A stretch of DNA of 64,000 nt from Stutzerimonas stutzeri (lineage in GTDB: Bacteria; Pseudomonadota; Gammaproteobacteria; Pseudomonadales; Pseudomonadaceae): the NCBI RefSeq assembly GCF_019090095.1, contig NZ_JAGQFP010000001.1:682001-746000 (forward strand), given 5' to 3'. Below, piece by piece: positions 25,292-33,725 of this stretch. Under the pieces are notes generated by a model. The model searched no databases and was not told the DNA's origin. It saw only the letters and a list, made by a program, of their open reading frames with translations. Every line of letters starts with the position of its first letter. Position 1 is the stretch's first letter. A program made the position numbers and the translations under genes.

Positions 25292-26659
25292 ATGGGTCTG
25301 GAACAAATTCTCGTCATCAGCATGTTCGCCACCTTCATGGGCCTGTTGCTGCTTGGCTTCCCGGTGGCCTGGTCCCTGGCCGGCATCGGCCTGCTGTTCG
25401 CCGTATTCGGCCATGTACTGGTCGAATATTTCGACGCCGATCTCTGGTTCACCTGGGACGGCACCATCGGCGTGCTCGATGCGCGCATCTACGGCATTGT
25501 CGCCAACGAATTGATGGTCGCCCTGCCCCTGTTCATCTTCATGGGCATCATGCTCGACCGCTCCGGCATCGCCGAGCGGCTGATGCACAGCCTGGTACGC
25601 GTGCTCGGTCCGCTGCGCGGCGGCTACGCGGTGACTGTGGTGCTGGTCGGCATCCTGCTCGCCGCGTCCACCGGGATCGTCGGCGCGTCGGTGGCGCTGC
25701 TCGGCATGCTCTCCGTTGGCCCCATGCTGCAGGCCAAGTACAACAAGAGCCTGGCCGTCGGTACCGCCTGCTCGGTAGGCACCCTGGGCATCCTGATTCC
25801 ACCCAGCATCATGCTGGTCCTGATGGCCGACCGCCTGGGCACGTCCGAAGCCTCGGTGGGCAAGCTGTTCATGGGTGCGTTGATTCCCGGCATGATGCTG
25901 GCGCTGATGTACATCCTCTACATCGTCATCGTGTCCTGGCTGAAGAAGGACTTCGCCCCCGCGCCAGCCAACCGCTCGAAGCTCGACGGGCGCGCGCTGC
26001 TCGATGTGTTCTGGGCTGTGGTGCCGCCGTTCGTCCTGATCCTCGCGGTGCTGGGCTCGATCTTCTTCGGTATCGCCACCACCACCGAGGCGTCGGCGGT
26101 GGGTGCCGTCGGCGCGGTGATCATGGCGGCCTGCAGCCGCAAGCTGAACCTCGCGGTGCTCAAGGAAGCGCTCTACCAGACCAGCCGCACCTCGGCGTTC
26201 ATCTTCGGCATCTTCATCGGCGCCACGGTGTTCGCCGCGGTGTTGCGCGGCCTGGGCGGCGACGACGTGATACGCGCGGCATTGACCGGGCTGCCCTTCG
26301 GCCAGACCGGCGTCCTGCTGACGGTGCTGTTCATCACGTTTCTGCTGGGGTTCTTCCTGGATTGGGTGGAGATCACCCTGATCATCCTGCCGCTGGTGGC
26401 GCCGGTGCTGTTCTCCATGGGCGTCGATCCGCTGTGGTTCGCGATCCTCTTCGCGCTCTGCCTGCAGACCTCGTTCCTGACGCCGCCCGTGGGCTTCGCG
26501 CTGTTCTACATCAAGGGTGTCTGCCCGCCTGAGGTGAGCACGCGCGATGTCTACCTGGGCGTGCTGCCGTACATCCTGATTCAACTGCTGGGGCTGGCGC
26601 TGGTGTTCTTCTTCGCGCCACTGGCCACCTGGCTGCCCAACGAGGTGTACGCGCAGTAA
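25292..26659 (+). CDS. TRAP transporter large permease (DctM family)
   Basis: A 455-residue integral membrane protein with about 12 hydrophobic segments, the ion-coupled transport channel. Family stretches include ALPLFIFMGIMLDRSGIAERL, AASTGIVGASVALLGML, GTLGILIPPSIMLVL and QTSFLTPPVGFALFY. ATG at 25292 (MGLEQILVIS) lies after GATGGAGTAGCCGTAAT; the frame start at 25244 lies within dctQ and is unlikely. It ends the TRAP operon; the sigma-54 activator gene follows 107 bases later in the same direction. Confidence 0.92.
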   Translation: MGLEQILVISMFATFMGLLLLGFPVAWSLAGIGLLFAVFGHVLVEYFDADLWFTWDGTIGVLDARIYGIVANELMVALPLFIFMGIMLDRSGIAERLMHSLVRVLGPLRGGYAVTVVLVGILLAASTGIVGASVALLGMLSVGPMLQAKYNKSLAVGTACSVGTLGILIPPSIMLVLMADRLGTSEASVGKLFMGALIPGMMLALMYILYIVIVSWLKKDFAPAPANRSKLDGRALLDVFWAVVPPFVLILAVLGSIFFGIATTTEASAVGAVGAVIMAACSRKLNLAVLKEALYQTSRTSAFIFGIFIGATVFAAVLRGLGGDDVIRAALTGLPFGQTGVLLTVLFITFLLGFFLDWVEITLIILPLVAPVLFSMGVDPLWFAILFALCLQTSFLTPPVGFALFYIKGVCPPEVSTRDVYLGVLPYILIQLLGLALVFFFAPLATWLPNEVYAQ

Positions 26660-26766
26660 CAAGCGCCTCGCGTAGGCGTCTTAGCCCGGCTGGCATGCCG
26701 GCTGCCTTGCCCCGAGCAGCCGGCGCCTCCCATAATCGGGCGATCCCATCAGGATTGAGCTTTTCC

Positions 26767-28257
26767 ATGGCAATTGCACGCAACGACCTTGACCATGACG
26801 GCCTGGTGATCGGCGTCTCCCCCGAGCGCTTTCGCGCCGTGGCGATGCCGTTATTGTTCGACCACCTCAACGCGCAGTGCGAAGGCACCATCGCGGTCAA
26901 CCGCCAAGCGCGCATCGTCTGGATCAACGACAAGTACGCCGAGAAGATCGGCATCAGCGATCCGCGCGGCGTGCTCGGCAAGGAAGTCGAGGAGGTATTG
27001 CCGGCCAGCCGTCTGCGCGAGGTCGTCGACAGCGGTCTGCCGAGCATGCTCGACCTGATGGCCTTCGGCGATGAACACTTCGTGGTGACGCGCATTCCGC
27101 TGCGCGACGAAGACGGCACCCTGGTCGGCGCACTGGGTTTCGTGCTGTTCGACCGCGCGCAGCACCTCAAGCCGCTGATGTCCAAGTTCAACATCCTGCA
27201 GACCCAGCTGGTCGCGACCCAGAACGAACTGGCCAAGGCCCGCCGGGCGCGCTACACCATTGCCGGGTTCATCGGCAGCAGCCCGGCCGCCAGCGAAGTG
27301 AAGCGCCAGGCACGACGCGCCGCGCAGCTGGACGCCACGGTGCTGATCCGCGGCGAAACCGGCACCGGCAAGGAGTTGTTGGCCCAGGGCATTCATAACC
27401 TGTCGCCGCGTGCCAATGGCCCCTTCGTGGCAGTCAACGTAGCGGCGATCCCGGAAACCCTGGTCGAAGCCGAACTCTTCGGTACCGCGCCCGGTGCCTT
27501 CACCGGCGCCGACCGCAAGGCGCGCATCGGCAAGTTCGAAGTGGCCAACGGCGGCACCTTGTTTCTCGACGAGATCGGCGACCTGCCGTTGGCGCTGCAG
27601 GCCAAACTCCTGCGCGTGCTGCAGGAGCAAGAAATCGAGCCGCTGGGCTCCAACCAGGTCAAACCACTCAACGTGCGGGTGATTGCGGCCACGCACATCG
27701 ATCTGGAAGCCAAGGTCGCCGCAGGCGAATTCCGCGACGACCTTTACTACCGCCTCAACGTGCTGGCCTTGAAGGTCCCGCCACTGCGCGAGCGCGCCGC
27801 CGATATACCCGCCGTGATCGAACACCTGCTCGACGACATCGCCAACCGCTCCGGCCAGCCGCCGATGGAACTGGCGCCAAGCGCGATTGCTTTACTGTGC
27901 AGCCAGCCGTGGCGGGGCAACGTTCGCGAACTGGGCAATCTGCTCGAACGAGCCCAGCTAAGCGCTGACGGAACGCCGCTGGAGGCGCGCTATTTCACGC
28001 CGTTGTTGGGCACGCAGAGCGTCGCCCCACCACAGGCCGCTCTTTCGCCGACCGAGCCAAGCTTTGTGGAGCCGATGGCAGAAGCCAACGCACCCTTGCA
28101 GCGCCTGGCCGAAAGCGTGGCCCAGGCCGAGCGCCGCGCCCTGCAGACCGCCCTGCTCGCCTGCAAAGGCAACCGTCGTCGGGCGGCAACCGAGCTGGGC
28201 ATCTCGCGCGCCAGCTTGTATTCGAAGCTGCAATTGCACGGACTGAGCGAGCGGTAG
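26767..28257 (+). CDS. Sigma-54-dependent activator, PAS-AAA+-Fis
   Basis: A 496-residue enhancer-binding protein. Residues about 30-135 are a PAS domain ([21 protein letters not shown]), followed by a short coiled coil ([19 protein letters not shown]). The AAA+ domain has Walker A GETGTGKE (196-203), the sigma-54 contact loop GAFTGA (243-248) and [10 protein letters not shown]. The C-terminus is a Fis-type helix-turn-helix ([19 protein letters not shown]). It lies between the TRAP operon and the hydroxybutyrate dehydrogenase, both with sigma-54 promoters. In P. aeruginosa the activator HbcR controls bdhA similarly, so this may be its counterpart. Confidence 0.9.
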   Translation: MAIARNDLDHDGLVIGVSPERFRAVAMPLLFDHLNAQCEGTIAVNRQARIVWINDKYAEKIGISDPRGVLGKEVEEVLPASRLREVVDSGLPSMLDLMAFGDEHFVVTRIPLRDEDGTLVGALGFVLFDRAQHLKPLMSKFNILQTQLVATQNELAKARRARYTIAGFIGSSPAASEVKRQARRAAQLDATVLIRGETGTGKELLAQGIHNLSPRANGPFVAVNVAAIPETLVEAELFGTAPGAFTGADRKARIGKFEVANGGTLFLDEIGDLPLALQAKLLRVLQEQEIEPLGSNQVKPLNVRVIAATHIDLEAKVAAGEFRDDLYYRLNVLALKVPPLRERAADIPAVIEHLLDDIANRSGQPPMELAPSAIALLCSQPWRGNVRELGNLLERAQLSADGTPLEARYFTPLLGTQSVAPPQAALSPTEPSFVEPMAEANAPLQRLAESVAQAERRALQTALLACKGNRRRAATELGISRASLYSKLQLHGLSER

Positions 28258-28287
28258 CGCCAGCGACCCGCACGTAACCATCAACCT

Positions 28288-28701
28288 GTAGGGTGGGCTT
28301 TAGCCCACCGCGTGGCACCTGGTTTCTCACAACCTACCCAGTCTGTTGCTGCCACCGGAACCACTGGTGGGCTGAAGCCCACCCTACAAACCGGAGCGAG
28401 ACCGCCCCCATACCGACCCGCACCCGTAGGGTGGGCTTTAGCCCACCACGTGGCACCTGGTTTCTCACAACCCACCCAGCCTGTTGCTGCCACCGGAACC
28501 ACTGGTGGGCTGAAGCCCACCCTACAAACCGGTGCGAGACCGCCGCCATACCAACCCGCACCCGTAGGGTGGGCTTTAGCCCACCGCGTGGCACCTGGTT
28601 TCTCACAACCTACCCAGTCTGTTGCTGCCACCGGAACCTCTGGTGGGCTGAAGCCCACCCTACAAACCGGCGCGAGACCGCCGCCATACCAACCCGCACC
28701 C
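28288..28701. repeat. Three 138-bp tandem repeats with inverted ends
   Basis: Units start at 28288, 28426 and 28564, exactly 138 bases apart and nearly identical. Each begins with GTAGGGTGGGCTTTAGCCCA and ends with the inverted copy (GGTGGGCTGAAGCCCA and CCCTAC), about 60 bases apart, so each can form a long-armed hairpin. They fill the 484-base gap (28258-28741) between the convergent activator and dehydrogenase genes, where no other gene is seen. They are not CRISPR: there are no variable spacers. Confidence 0.95.
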
Positions 28702-28741
28702 TACAACTCAGGGCGAGGCCGCTGACGTCAGGCGACGGCTC

Positions 28742-29512
28742 TTATTGCGCCAACCAGCCACCATCGACATTCCACGCAACGCCACGCACCTGGCGCGCCG
28801 CATCGCTGCACAGGAACACCGTCAATTCACCCAGCTGCTCGGGCGTAACGAAGTCCAGCGAAGGCTGCTTTTCCATCAGCAACTCACGGGTCGCGCGGAG
28901 CGGATCACCGTGGGCCTGCGCCTTGCTGTCGATCTGCTGTTGAACCAGCGGCGTCAGCACCCAGCCGGGACAGAGTGCGTTGCAGGTGACGCCCGTGGTC
29001 GCGGTTTCCAGCGCGACGGTCTTGGTCAGGCCCACCAGGCCATGCTTGGCCGCCACATAGGCGGCCTTTTGCGCCGAGGCCACCAAACCATGGACCGAGG
29101 CGACATTGATGATTCGCCCCCAGTTGCGCTCACGCATCCCAGGCAGGGCCAAACGCATGGTGTGAAAAGCCGAGGACAGATTGATCGCGATGATGCTGTC
29201 CCAGCGCTCGACGGGAAAGGATTCGACCGGGGCGACGTGCTGGATCCCGGCGTTGTTGACCAGTACGTCCACCGCGCCGAATTCGCGCTCGGTCTGGGCG
29301 ACCAGGTCAGCGATCTGGTCCACATCGGACACATCCGCCGGGTGATGCGCTACCCGCGAGCCATACGCCGAGACGCACTTGAGCGCGGCGTCGACGTCAC
29401 CGAAGCCGTTGAGCATCACGTTGGCACCCGCCTCGGCCAGCTTGCACGCGATCCCAAGGCCGATACCGCTGGTCGAGCCGGTGACCAGCGCAGTCCTGCC
29501 TTTCAACATCAT
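28742..29512 (-). CDS. bdhA: 3-hydroxybutyrate dehydrogenase
   Basis: A 256-residue classical short-chain dehydrogenase. It carries the NAD motif TGSTSGIG (residues 11-18), NNAG, and the catalytic set Ser139, Tyr152 and Lys156 (AAYVAAKHG). ALCPGWVLTPLVQQQI and the C-terminal VRGVAWNVDGGW are typical of (R)-3-hydroxybutyrate dehydrogenases, which make acetoacetate. ATG at 29512, 6 bases after GGAG, is chosen over a TTG at 29524. A sigma-54 promoter lies ~240 bases upstream with a pair of activator sites beyond it. A small frame ends overlapping its start. Confidence 0.88.
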   Translation of the reverse strand: MMLKGRTALVTGSTSGIGLGIACKLAEAGANVMLNGFGDVDAALKCVSAYGSRVAHHPADVSDVDQIADLVAQTEREFGAVDVLVNNAGIQHVAPVESFPVERWDSIIAINLSSAFHTMRLALPGMRERNWGRIINVASVHGLVASAQKAAYVAAKHGLVGLTKTVALETATTGVTCNALCPGWVLTPLVQQQIDSKAQAHGDPLRATRELLMEKQPSLDFVTPEQLGELTVFLCSDAARQVRGVAWNVDGGWLAQ

Positions 29513-29676
29513 GTCGAGCTCCAATGGCTTGGTGGAGAGGCCAGCAGCGCGGAGCGATCCGCGCCTGGCTGTCCTTCAGCATAGCGGCTGTCGCAACGGA
29601 CGCCGCGCGGAACCAAGGCCAGCGGTAGATAGCGGCTGGGGCAGCGCCCACGAAGGGATAGGGGTAAGGCGGTCAT
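29509..29676 (-). CDS. Possible 55-codon leader frame upstream of bdhA
   Basis: A short frame begins MTALPLSLRGRCPSR and its ATG is preceded by ACAAGGAATATCCC, a good ribosome site. Its TGA lies inside the ATGATG of bdhA, so translation could be coupled. The product has no recognised family, and codon content is arginine-rich as in random high-GC frames. It could be the remnant of a deleted first gene, a leader peptide, or noise. It lies downstream of the predicted transcription start near 29750. Confidence 0.3.
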   Translation of the reverse strand: MTALPLSLRGRCPSRYLPLALVPRGVRCDSRYAEGQPGADRSALLASPPSHWSST

Positions 29677-29760
29677 GGGATATTCCTTGTTGTTCTGGTC
29701 GTGCCCGGCGCGGGCATCGCGTCCCGGCGCAAGGGATGGCGAGCGAGACCACCGGATACC

Positions 29761-29777
29761 AGCGAAAGCCGTGCCAG
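29761..29777 (-). promoter_or_regulatory. Sigma-54 promoter of bdhA
   Basis: Read on the minus strand, CTGGCACGGCTTTCGCT matches the -24/-12 consensus almost fully, with GG (29775-29774) and GC (29763-29762) 10 bases apart. It differs by one base from the promoter of the second porin (50068-50084). Confidence 0.75.
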
Positions 29778-29862
29778 AGTGCAGAGTCGCCGGAAAAAAC
29801 AGGCGCAACCGCGCGATGCCTGGTCAACGGCCGTGTCGAGCCGCGCGCAAGACCCGCCCTAC

Positions 29863-29933
29863 ATGTCCGCCAGGCTGGACATGCTCAGCAAAGTAAACAT
29901 GGCGTTACGCAGCCTGTCCCGCTGGCTGGACAG
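29863..29933. promoter_or_regulatory. Paired activator sites upstream of bdhA
   Basis: Site 1, 29863-29882, is the perfect dyad ATGTCC-GCCAGGCT-GGACAT. Site 2, 29914-29933, is CTGTCC-CGCTGGCT-GGACAG, also perfect. They are 51 bases apart and begin 88 bases upstream of the -24 GG. Binding by the activator encoded at 26767 is inferred. The rest of the 29934-30088 gap before the GST gene shows nothing else I can name. Confidence 0.7.
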
Positions 29934-30088
29934 CCCGCCGAGCGGCGGTATTGCGTCACGACTGAAAATCCCGTCGCGCGGCCATCCCGCGCGGCTTTGT
30001 TCACCCGCTATCACCGGTTGGCTATGCTCAATGCCACCCAACCGGTTCGCCGGCCAACGCAGCCCCGTCCTCTGGAGACGACCCGCCC

Positions 30089-30697
30089 ATGCAACTGATC
30101 TATGCCCCCGCCTCGCCCTTCGCCCGCAAAGTCCGGGTACTCGCCATCGAAAACGGGCTGATGGACCGGCTCGAGCCTGTCGAGACCTCAGTCATGCCCG
30201 TGGCCCTCAACGAGCGAGTCAACGCCGCCAACCCGCTCGGCAAGATCCCGGTACTGATGCTGGACGACGGCCAAGCGCTGTATGACAGCCGGGTGATATG
30301 CGAATACCTCGACAGCCTGCACGACGGCGTACGGCTGTTTCCCACCGACGCGCCCAGGCGCTGGTCTACCTTGCGCCTGGCGGCGCTGGCCGACGGGCTA
30401 ATGGATGCGGCCGTGCTGGCGCGCTACGAGAAGGCAATGCGCCCGGCCGAACGCCAGTGGGACGAATGGCTCGACGGCCAGCTCGGCAAGGTGCGCCGCG
30501 CCCTGCGTGCGCTGGAAGACAGCGCCGCGCCGTTGCAAGGCCCGCTGGACATCGCGCAGATCGGTGTCGCCTGTGCGCTGGGCTATCTGGACTTTCGCTT
30601 TGCCGAACTCTACTGGCGCAACGAATTCCCGGCGCTGACCGCCTTCCAGGAGCGGTTTTCGGCCCGCGACTCCATGCGCCAGACCGAACCCGCATAA
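30089..30697 (+). CDS. Glutathione S-transferase family protein
   Basis: A 202-residue GST-fold protein. The N-terminal thioredoxin-like domain starts MQLIYAPASPFARKVRVLAIE, where Ser or the following residues would contact glutathione; NPLGKIPVLMLDDG and LYDSRVICEYLD are the conserved cis-proline and Ser-containing loops. The C-terminal half is helical. It resembles the YibF/small bacterial GST group. Substrate is unknown. It is divergent from bdhA and convergent with phosphoglucomutase; a 9-bp stem GGCGCTGCG/CGCAGCGCC at 30720-30747 lies between the convergent genes. Confidence 0.87.
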   Translation: MQLIYAPASPFARKVRVLAIENGLMDRLEPVETSVMPVALNERVNAANPLGKIPVLMLDDGQALYDSRVICEYLDSLHDGVRLFPTDAPRRWSTLRLAALADGLMDAAVLARYEKAMRPAERQWDEWLDGQLGKVRRALRALEDSAAPLQGPLDIAQIGVACALGYLDFRFAELYWRNEFPALTAFQERFSARDSMRQTEPA

Positions 30698-30719
30698 CGC
30701 GCGGGCTCGCTCGCGAGGC

Positions 30720-30747
30720 GGCGCTGCGTCTCCACTGGCGCAGCGCC
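30720..30747. terminator. Hairpin between convergent GST and pgm genes
   Basis: Perfect 9-base arms GGCGCTGCG and CGCAGCGCC flank a 10-base loop. There is no clear T-run, so termination strength is uncertain; either strand could use it. Confidence 0.4.
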
Positions 30748-30832
30748 TTACCCAGGCTCGCGGAGTTTCACCTGCCGGGCCGCCCAGCGATATCGCGGGC
30801 GGGCTCGCTCCCGGGGGCCGATGGTTCGTTCG

Positions 30833-32497
30833 TCAGCCGTTCAGCACGCCGTCGACCAGCGCCTTCGCTTCTTCCTGAATGCGCTTGAGGTGCGCCTCGC
30901 CTTCGAAGCTTTCGGCGTAGATCTTGTAGACATCCTCGGTACCGGAGGGCCGCGCGGCGAACCAGCCGTTATCGGTCACGACTTTGAGCCCGCCGATGGC
31001 AGCACCGTTGCCCGGCGCCTCGGTAAGGATCTGGGTGATCGGCTGGCCGGCCAGTTCCCCGGCCGTAACCTGAGACGCCGATAGCTTGCCCAACTTGGCC
31101 TTCTGTTCCCGGTTGGCCGGTGCATCGATGCGCTGATAGACCGGCGCGCCGAAGCGCTCGGTCAGCGTCTGGTAACGCTCGCCCGGGTCCTTGCCCGTCA
31201 CGGCAGTGATTTCCGCCGCCAGCAGCCCGAGGATCAGGCCGTCCTTGTCAGTGGACCAGGCCCCGCCCTGCTTGCGCAGGAACGACGCGCCAGCAGATTC
31301 CTCGCCGCCGAAGCCCAGGCTGCCGTCCATCAAACCGTCGACGAACCACTTGAAGCCCACGGGCACCTCGACCACCTTGCGATCGATACCCTTGGCCACA
31401 CGATCGATCATCGAAGACGAGACCAACGTCTTGCCGATACCCGCGCCAGGGTTCCACTCGGGGCGATGCGTGAACAGGTATTCGATGGCCACGGCCAGGT
31501 AATGGTTGGGGTTGAGCAGCCCCACCGAGCGCGCCACGATGCCATGGCGGTCATGGTCGGTGTCGCAGGCAAAGGACACGTCGAAGCGGTCCTTGTTCTC
31601 GATCAGCCCGGCCATGGCGTGCGGCGAGCTGCAGTCCATGCGGATCTTGCCGTCCCAGTCCAGACGCATGAAGCGGAAGGTCGGGTCGACTCGGGTCGAG
31701 AGCACCTCGAGCGGCAATCCGTAGCGCTCGGCGATGCGCGTCCAGTAGTGCACACCGGCGCCGCCCAGCGGGTCGACGCCGAACTTCAGGCCGGAGTTGC
31801 GAATCGCTTCGAGGTCGATCACCTGATCCAGCCCGCCCACGTAGCTGTCGATGAAATCGAAGCGCTGGGTGGTCGGTGCCTTGAGTGCGCGGGCGTAATC
31901 CATCCGCTCGACGCCCTTGAGCCCGGCGGCCAGTAGCGCATTGGCGCGTTCCTGGATCCACTTGGTCACATTGGTATCGGCTGGGCCGCCGTTGGTGGGG
32001 TTGTACTTGAAACCGCCGTCTGCGGGCGGGTTGTGCGACGGCGTGATGACGATGCCATCGGCCAGACCGCTGCTGCGACCTGCGTTGTATTCGAGAATGG
32101 CGTTGGAGATCGCCGGGGTCGGCGTGTAGCCCGGCTCGCCATTGGTTTCGGGGCAACCCGCGTCAATGCGCGTCTCGATGCCGTTGGCCGCCAGCACTTC
32201 CAGGGCCGAGACGAAGGCCGGCTCGGACAGCGCATGGGTATCCATGCCGACGAACAACGGACCGGTGATGCCCTGCTCGCGGCGGTAGTCGCAGATCGCC
32301 TGGGTGGTGGCCAGGATGTGCCATTCGTTGAAGCTGGTCTTCAGGGACGAGCCGCGGTGGCCGGATGTACCGAACGCCACTTGCTGCGCCGGATCGGATG
32401 GATCGGGCCGCTCGCTGTAATAGCGCGAAATCAGCCGCGGGATGTTGGTCAGGGTGTGTTCGTCCGGGAGGCGTCCTGCATGGGGATCGAGACTCAT
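30833..32497 (-). CDS. pgm: Phosphoglucomutase (alpha-D-glucose specific)
   Basis: A 554-residue enzyme interconverting glucose 1-phosphate and glucose 6-phosphate. The N-terminal [17 protein letters not shown], the phosphoserine loop [13 protein letters not shown], the metal loop [13 protein letters not shown], the sugar loop [12 protein letters not shown] and the phosphate loop [14 protein letters not shown] are all intact, in the E. coli Pgm order. ATG at 32497 after TTTAAGGAACGACAG is used; the frame runs further upstream to 32602. It is a housekeeping gene with no link to its neighbours that I can see. Confidence 0.95.
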   Translation of the reverse strand: MSLDPHAGRLPDEHTLTNIPRLISRYYSERPDPSDPAQQVAFGTSGHRGSSLKTSFNEWHILATTQAICDYRREQGITGPLFVGMDTHALSEPAFVSALEVLAANGIETRIDAGCPETNGEPGYTPTPAISNAILEYNAGRSSGLADGIVITPSHNPPADGGFKYNPTNGGPADTNVTKWIQERANALLAAGLKGVERMDYARALKAPTTQRFDFIDSYVGGLDQVIDLEAIRNSGLKFGVDPLGGAGVHYWTRIAERYGLPLEVLSTRVDPTFRFMRLDWDGKIRMDCSSPHAMAGLIENKDRFDVSFACDTDHDRHGIVARSVGLLNPNHYLAVAIEYLFTHRPEWNPGAGIGKTLVSSSMIDRVAKGIDRKVVEVPVGFKWFVDGLMDGSLGFGGEESAGASFLRKQGGAWSTDKDGLILGLLAAEITAVTGKDPGERYQTLTERFGAPVYQRIDAPANREQKAKLGKLSASQVTAGELAGQPITQILTEAPGNGAAIGGLKVVTDNGWFAARPSGTEDVYKIYAESFEGEAHLKRIQEEAKALVDGVLNG

Positions 32498-32810
32498 CTG
32501 TCGTTCCTTAAAGGGTGAAAACGAGGGTTCCGGCATAACCGTGATCGCCGGCAAACGCCGAAGCGGTATGGTCAGCGCCGCGCGTCTAGGCGCTATGACC
32601 ACTCACCCTTGGGCTTTGGTTCCCGTGCGTGACGAATAACAGGGCACAGCGGCGGCGCATCATAGAGGCCGCGCCCCGGCGCAGCAAAGCGTCAGCTTGG
32701 CACGCGCACCGAACGCACTGCTGCCTCGCGCTGGCCGACAGGCGGGTTCATGGCCGCGCGCACCGCTGCGTAGGCCCGCTGGCGCAATCCGAATGGCGCC
32801 AGCGGTGGTC
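32498..32810. other. Gap between pgm and alpha/beta hydrolase
   Basis: About 313 bases with no supported gene, RNA or repeat. It must hold the pgm promoter, but I cannot pick a convincing -35/-10 pair. Confidence 0.5.
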
Positions 32811-33596
32811 TCAGCAACGCACGGCCTGGAGGAAGGTGACAACCGCGTCGATGACGGCGTCGGGCTGCTCACGGTGCGGGAGGTGACGGCAGCCCTCGAA
32901 CAGGACCATCTGCGCGGGGCCTGCAGCCTGTTCGACGATACGTTGCGGGTGCGCGACGGTGCCGTACTCGTCGTCCTGGCCGTGAAGGACCAGCAATGGG
33001 CAAGCGACAACCGGGGCACTGTCAGCCAGCGTCCAATCCGCATGGGCCTCCGACAGCCAGGTGTCGATCCAGGCCGAGAGCACCCATTCGGCCTTGTCGC
33101 CATGGTATCGGCGCAGCCGGTCCAGCTGCCCCGGCTCGGCGAACGCAGCCTGGGCTTGGCGAATGCCCTGCAGGGTCCGGTCTTCCACGAAGGCCTGGGT
33201 GGACTCGGTGATCAACGCCTGGCAACGGTCTGGAAACTGCGAGGCTACGCAGGCTGCCATGGCGCCGCCCACGCTGTGGCCGAAGACAATGAAGCGCTCG
33301 ACGTCCAAGCCCTGCCCGACCAGCGGGAAGTAGCGTGCGGCTTCTTCCTCGATAAAACGCGTCGACCAACCACCCGGATGTTCGGCAGACCGGCCGAAGC
33401 CCAGGCGATCGTAGGCGATGACGTCGCGTGCGCTGGCTGTCGCAAGCCGCTCGGGAAAATCGCGCCACAGCTCGACGCTGCCGAGCGAGTCGTGCAGCAG
33501 GACGATCGGGACCCGCCCGGTGTTCACCCGCCAGCGGCGCGTGAACACCTCACCGTATGGGGTGGATAGATAGCGATCTTCGGTTTCGATGGTCAC
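32811..33596 (-). CDS. Alpha/beta hydrolase
   Basis: A 261-residue alpha/beta-fold hydrolase without a signal peptide. The oxyanion stretch VLLHDSLGSVELWRDFPERL, the nucleophile elbow FGHSVGGAMAA (Ser in GHSVGG), an Asp in LHGQDDEYG and His in GCRHLPHRE give a plausible catalytic triad. It is similar to esterases and to C-C bond hydrolases, so no substrate is proposed. It lies 129 bases downstream of the acyl-CoA synthetase gene in the same direction and may share its transcript. Confidence 0.85.
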   Translation of the reverse strand: MTIETEDRYLSTPYGEVFTRRWRVNTGRVPIVLLHDSLGSVELWRDFPERLATASARDVIAYDRLGFGRSAEHPGGWSTRFIEEEAARYFPLVGQGLDVERFIVFGHSVGGAMAACVASQFPDRCQALITESTQAFVEDRTLQGIRQAQAAFAEPGQLDRLRRYHGDKAEWVLSAWIDTWLSEAHADWTLADSAPVVACPLLVLHGQDDEYGTVAHPQRIVEQAAGPAQMVLFEGCRHLPHREQPDAVIDAVVTFLQAVRC

Positions 33597-33725
33597 CGGT
33601 TGGTTCCTTGATTCAATGGCTCACACCGCTCGCAGCGGGGCACCCAGGACGCGCCTGCCGATGGCCCACGGCGGCCGGTGATCGGCGATGCGCGGGCGAC
33701 ATCAGCCGGCCTTTGCCACGATCCA

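Noticed and set aside
26690..26706. CTGGCATGCCGGCTGCC before the sigma-54 activator gene as a sigma-54 promoter
   Set aside because: Spacing fits, but it is part of a GC-rich palindrome at the end of the TRAP operon and has no matching activator sites upstream; not convincing.
28288..28701. Regular repeats resembling a CRISPR array
   Set aside because: Only three units, 138 bases long, with no short repeats separated by variable spacers and no cas genes nearby.
28281..28943. Frames of 90-216 codons across the tandem repeats, with repeating GLKPTL and WASAHQ peptides
   Set aside because: They simply translate the 138-base repeats in several frames on both strands; no start signals or domains.
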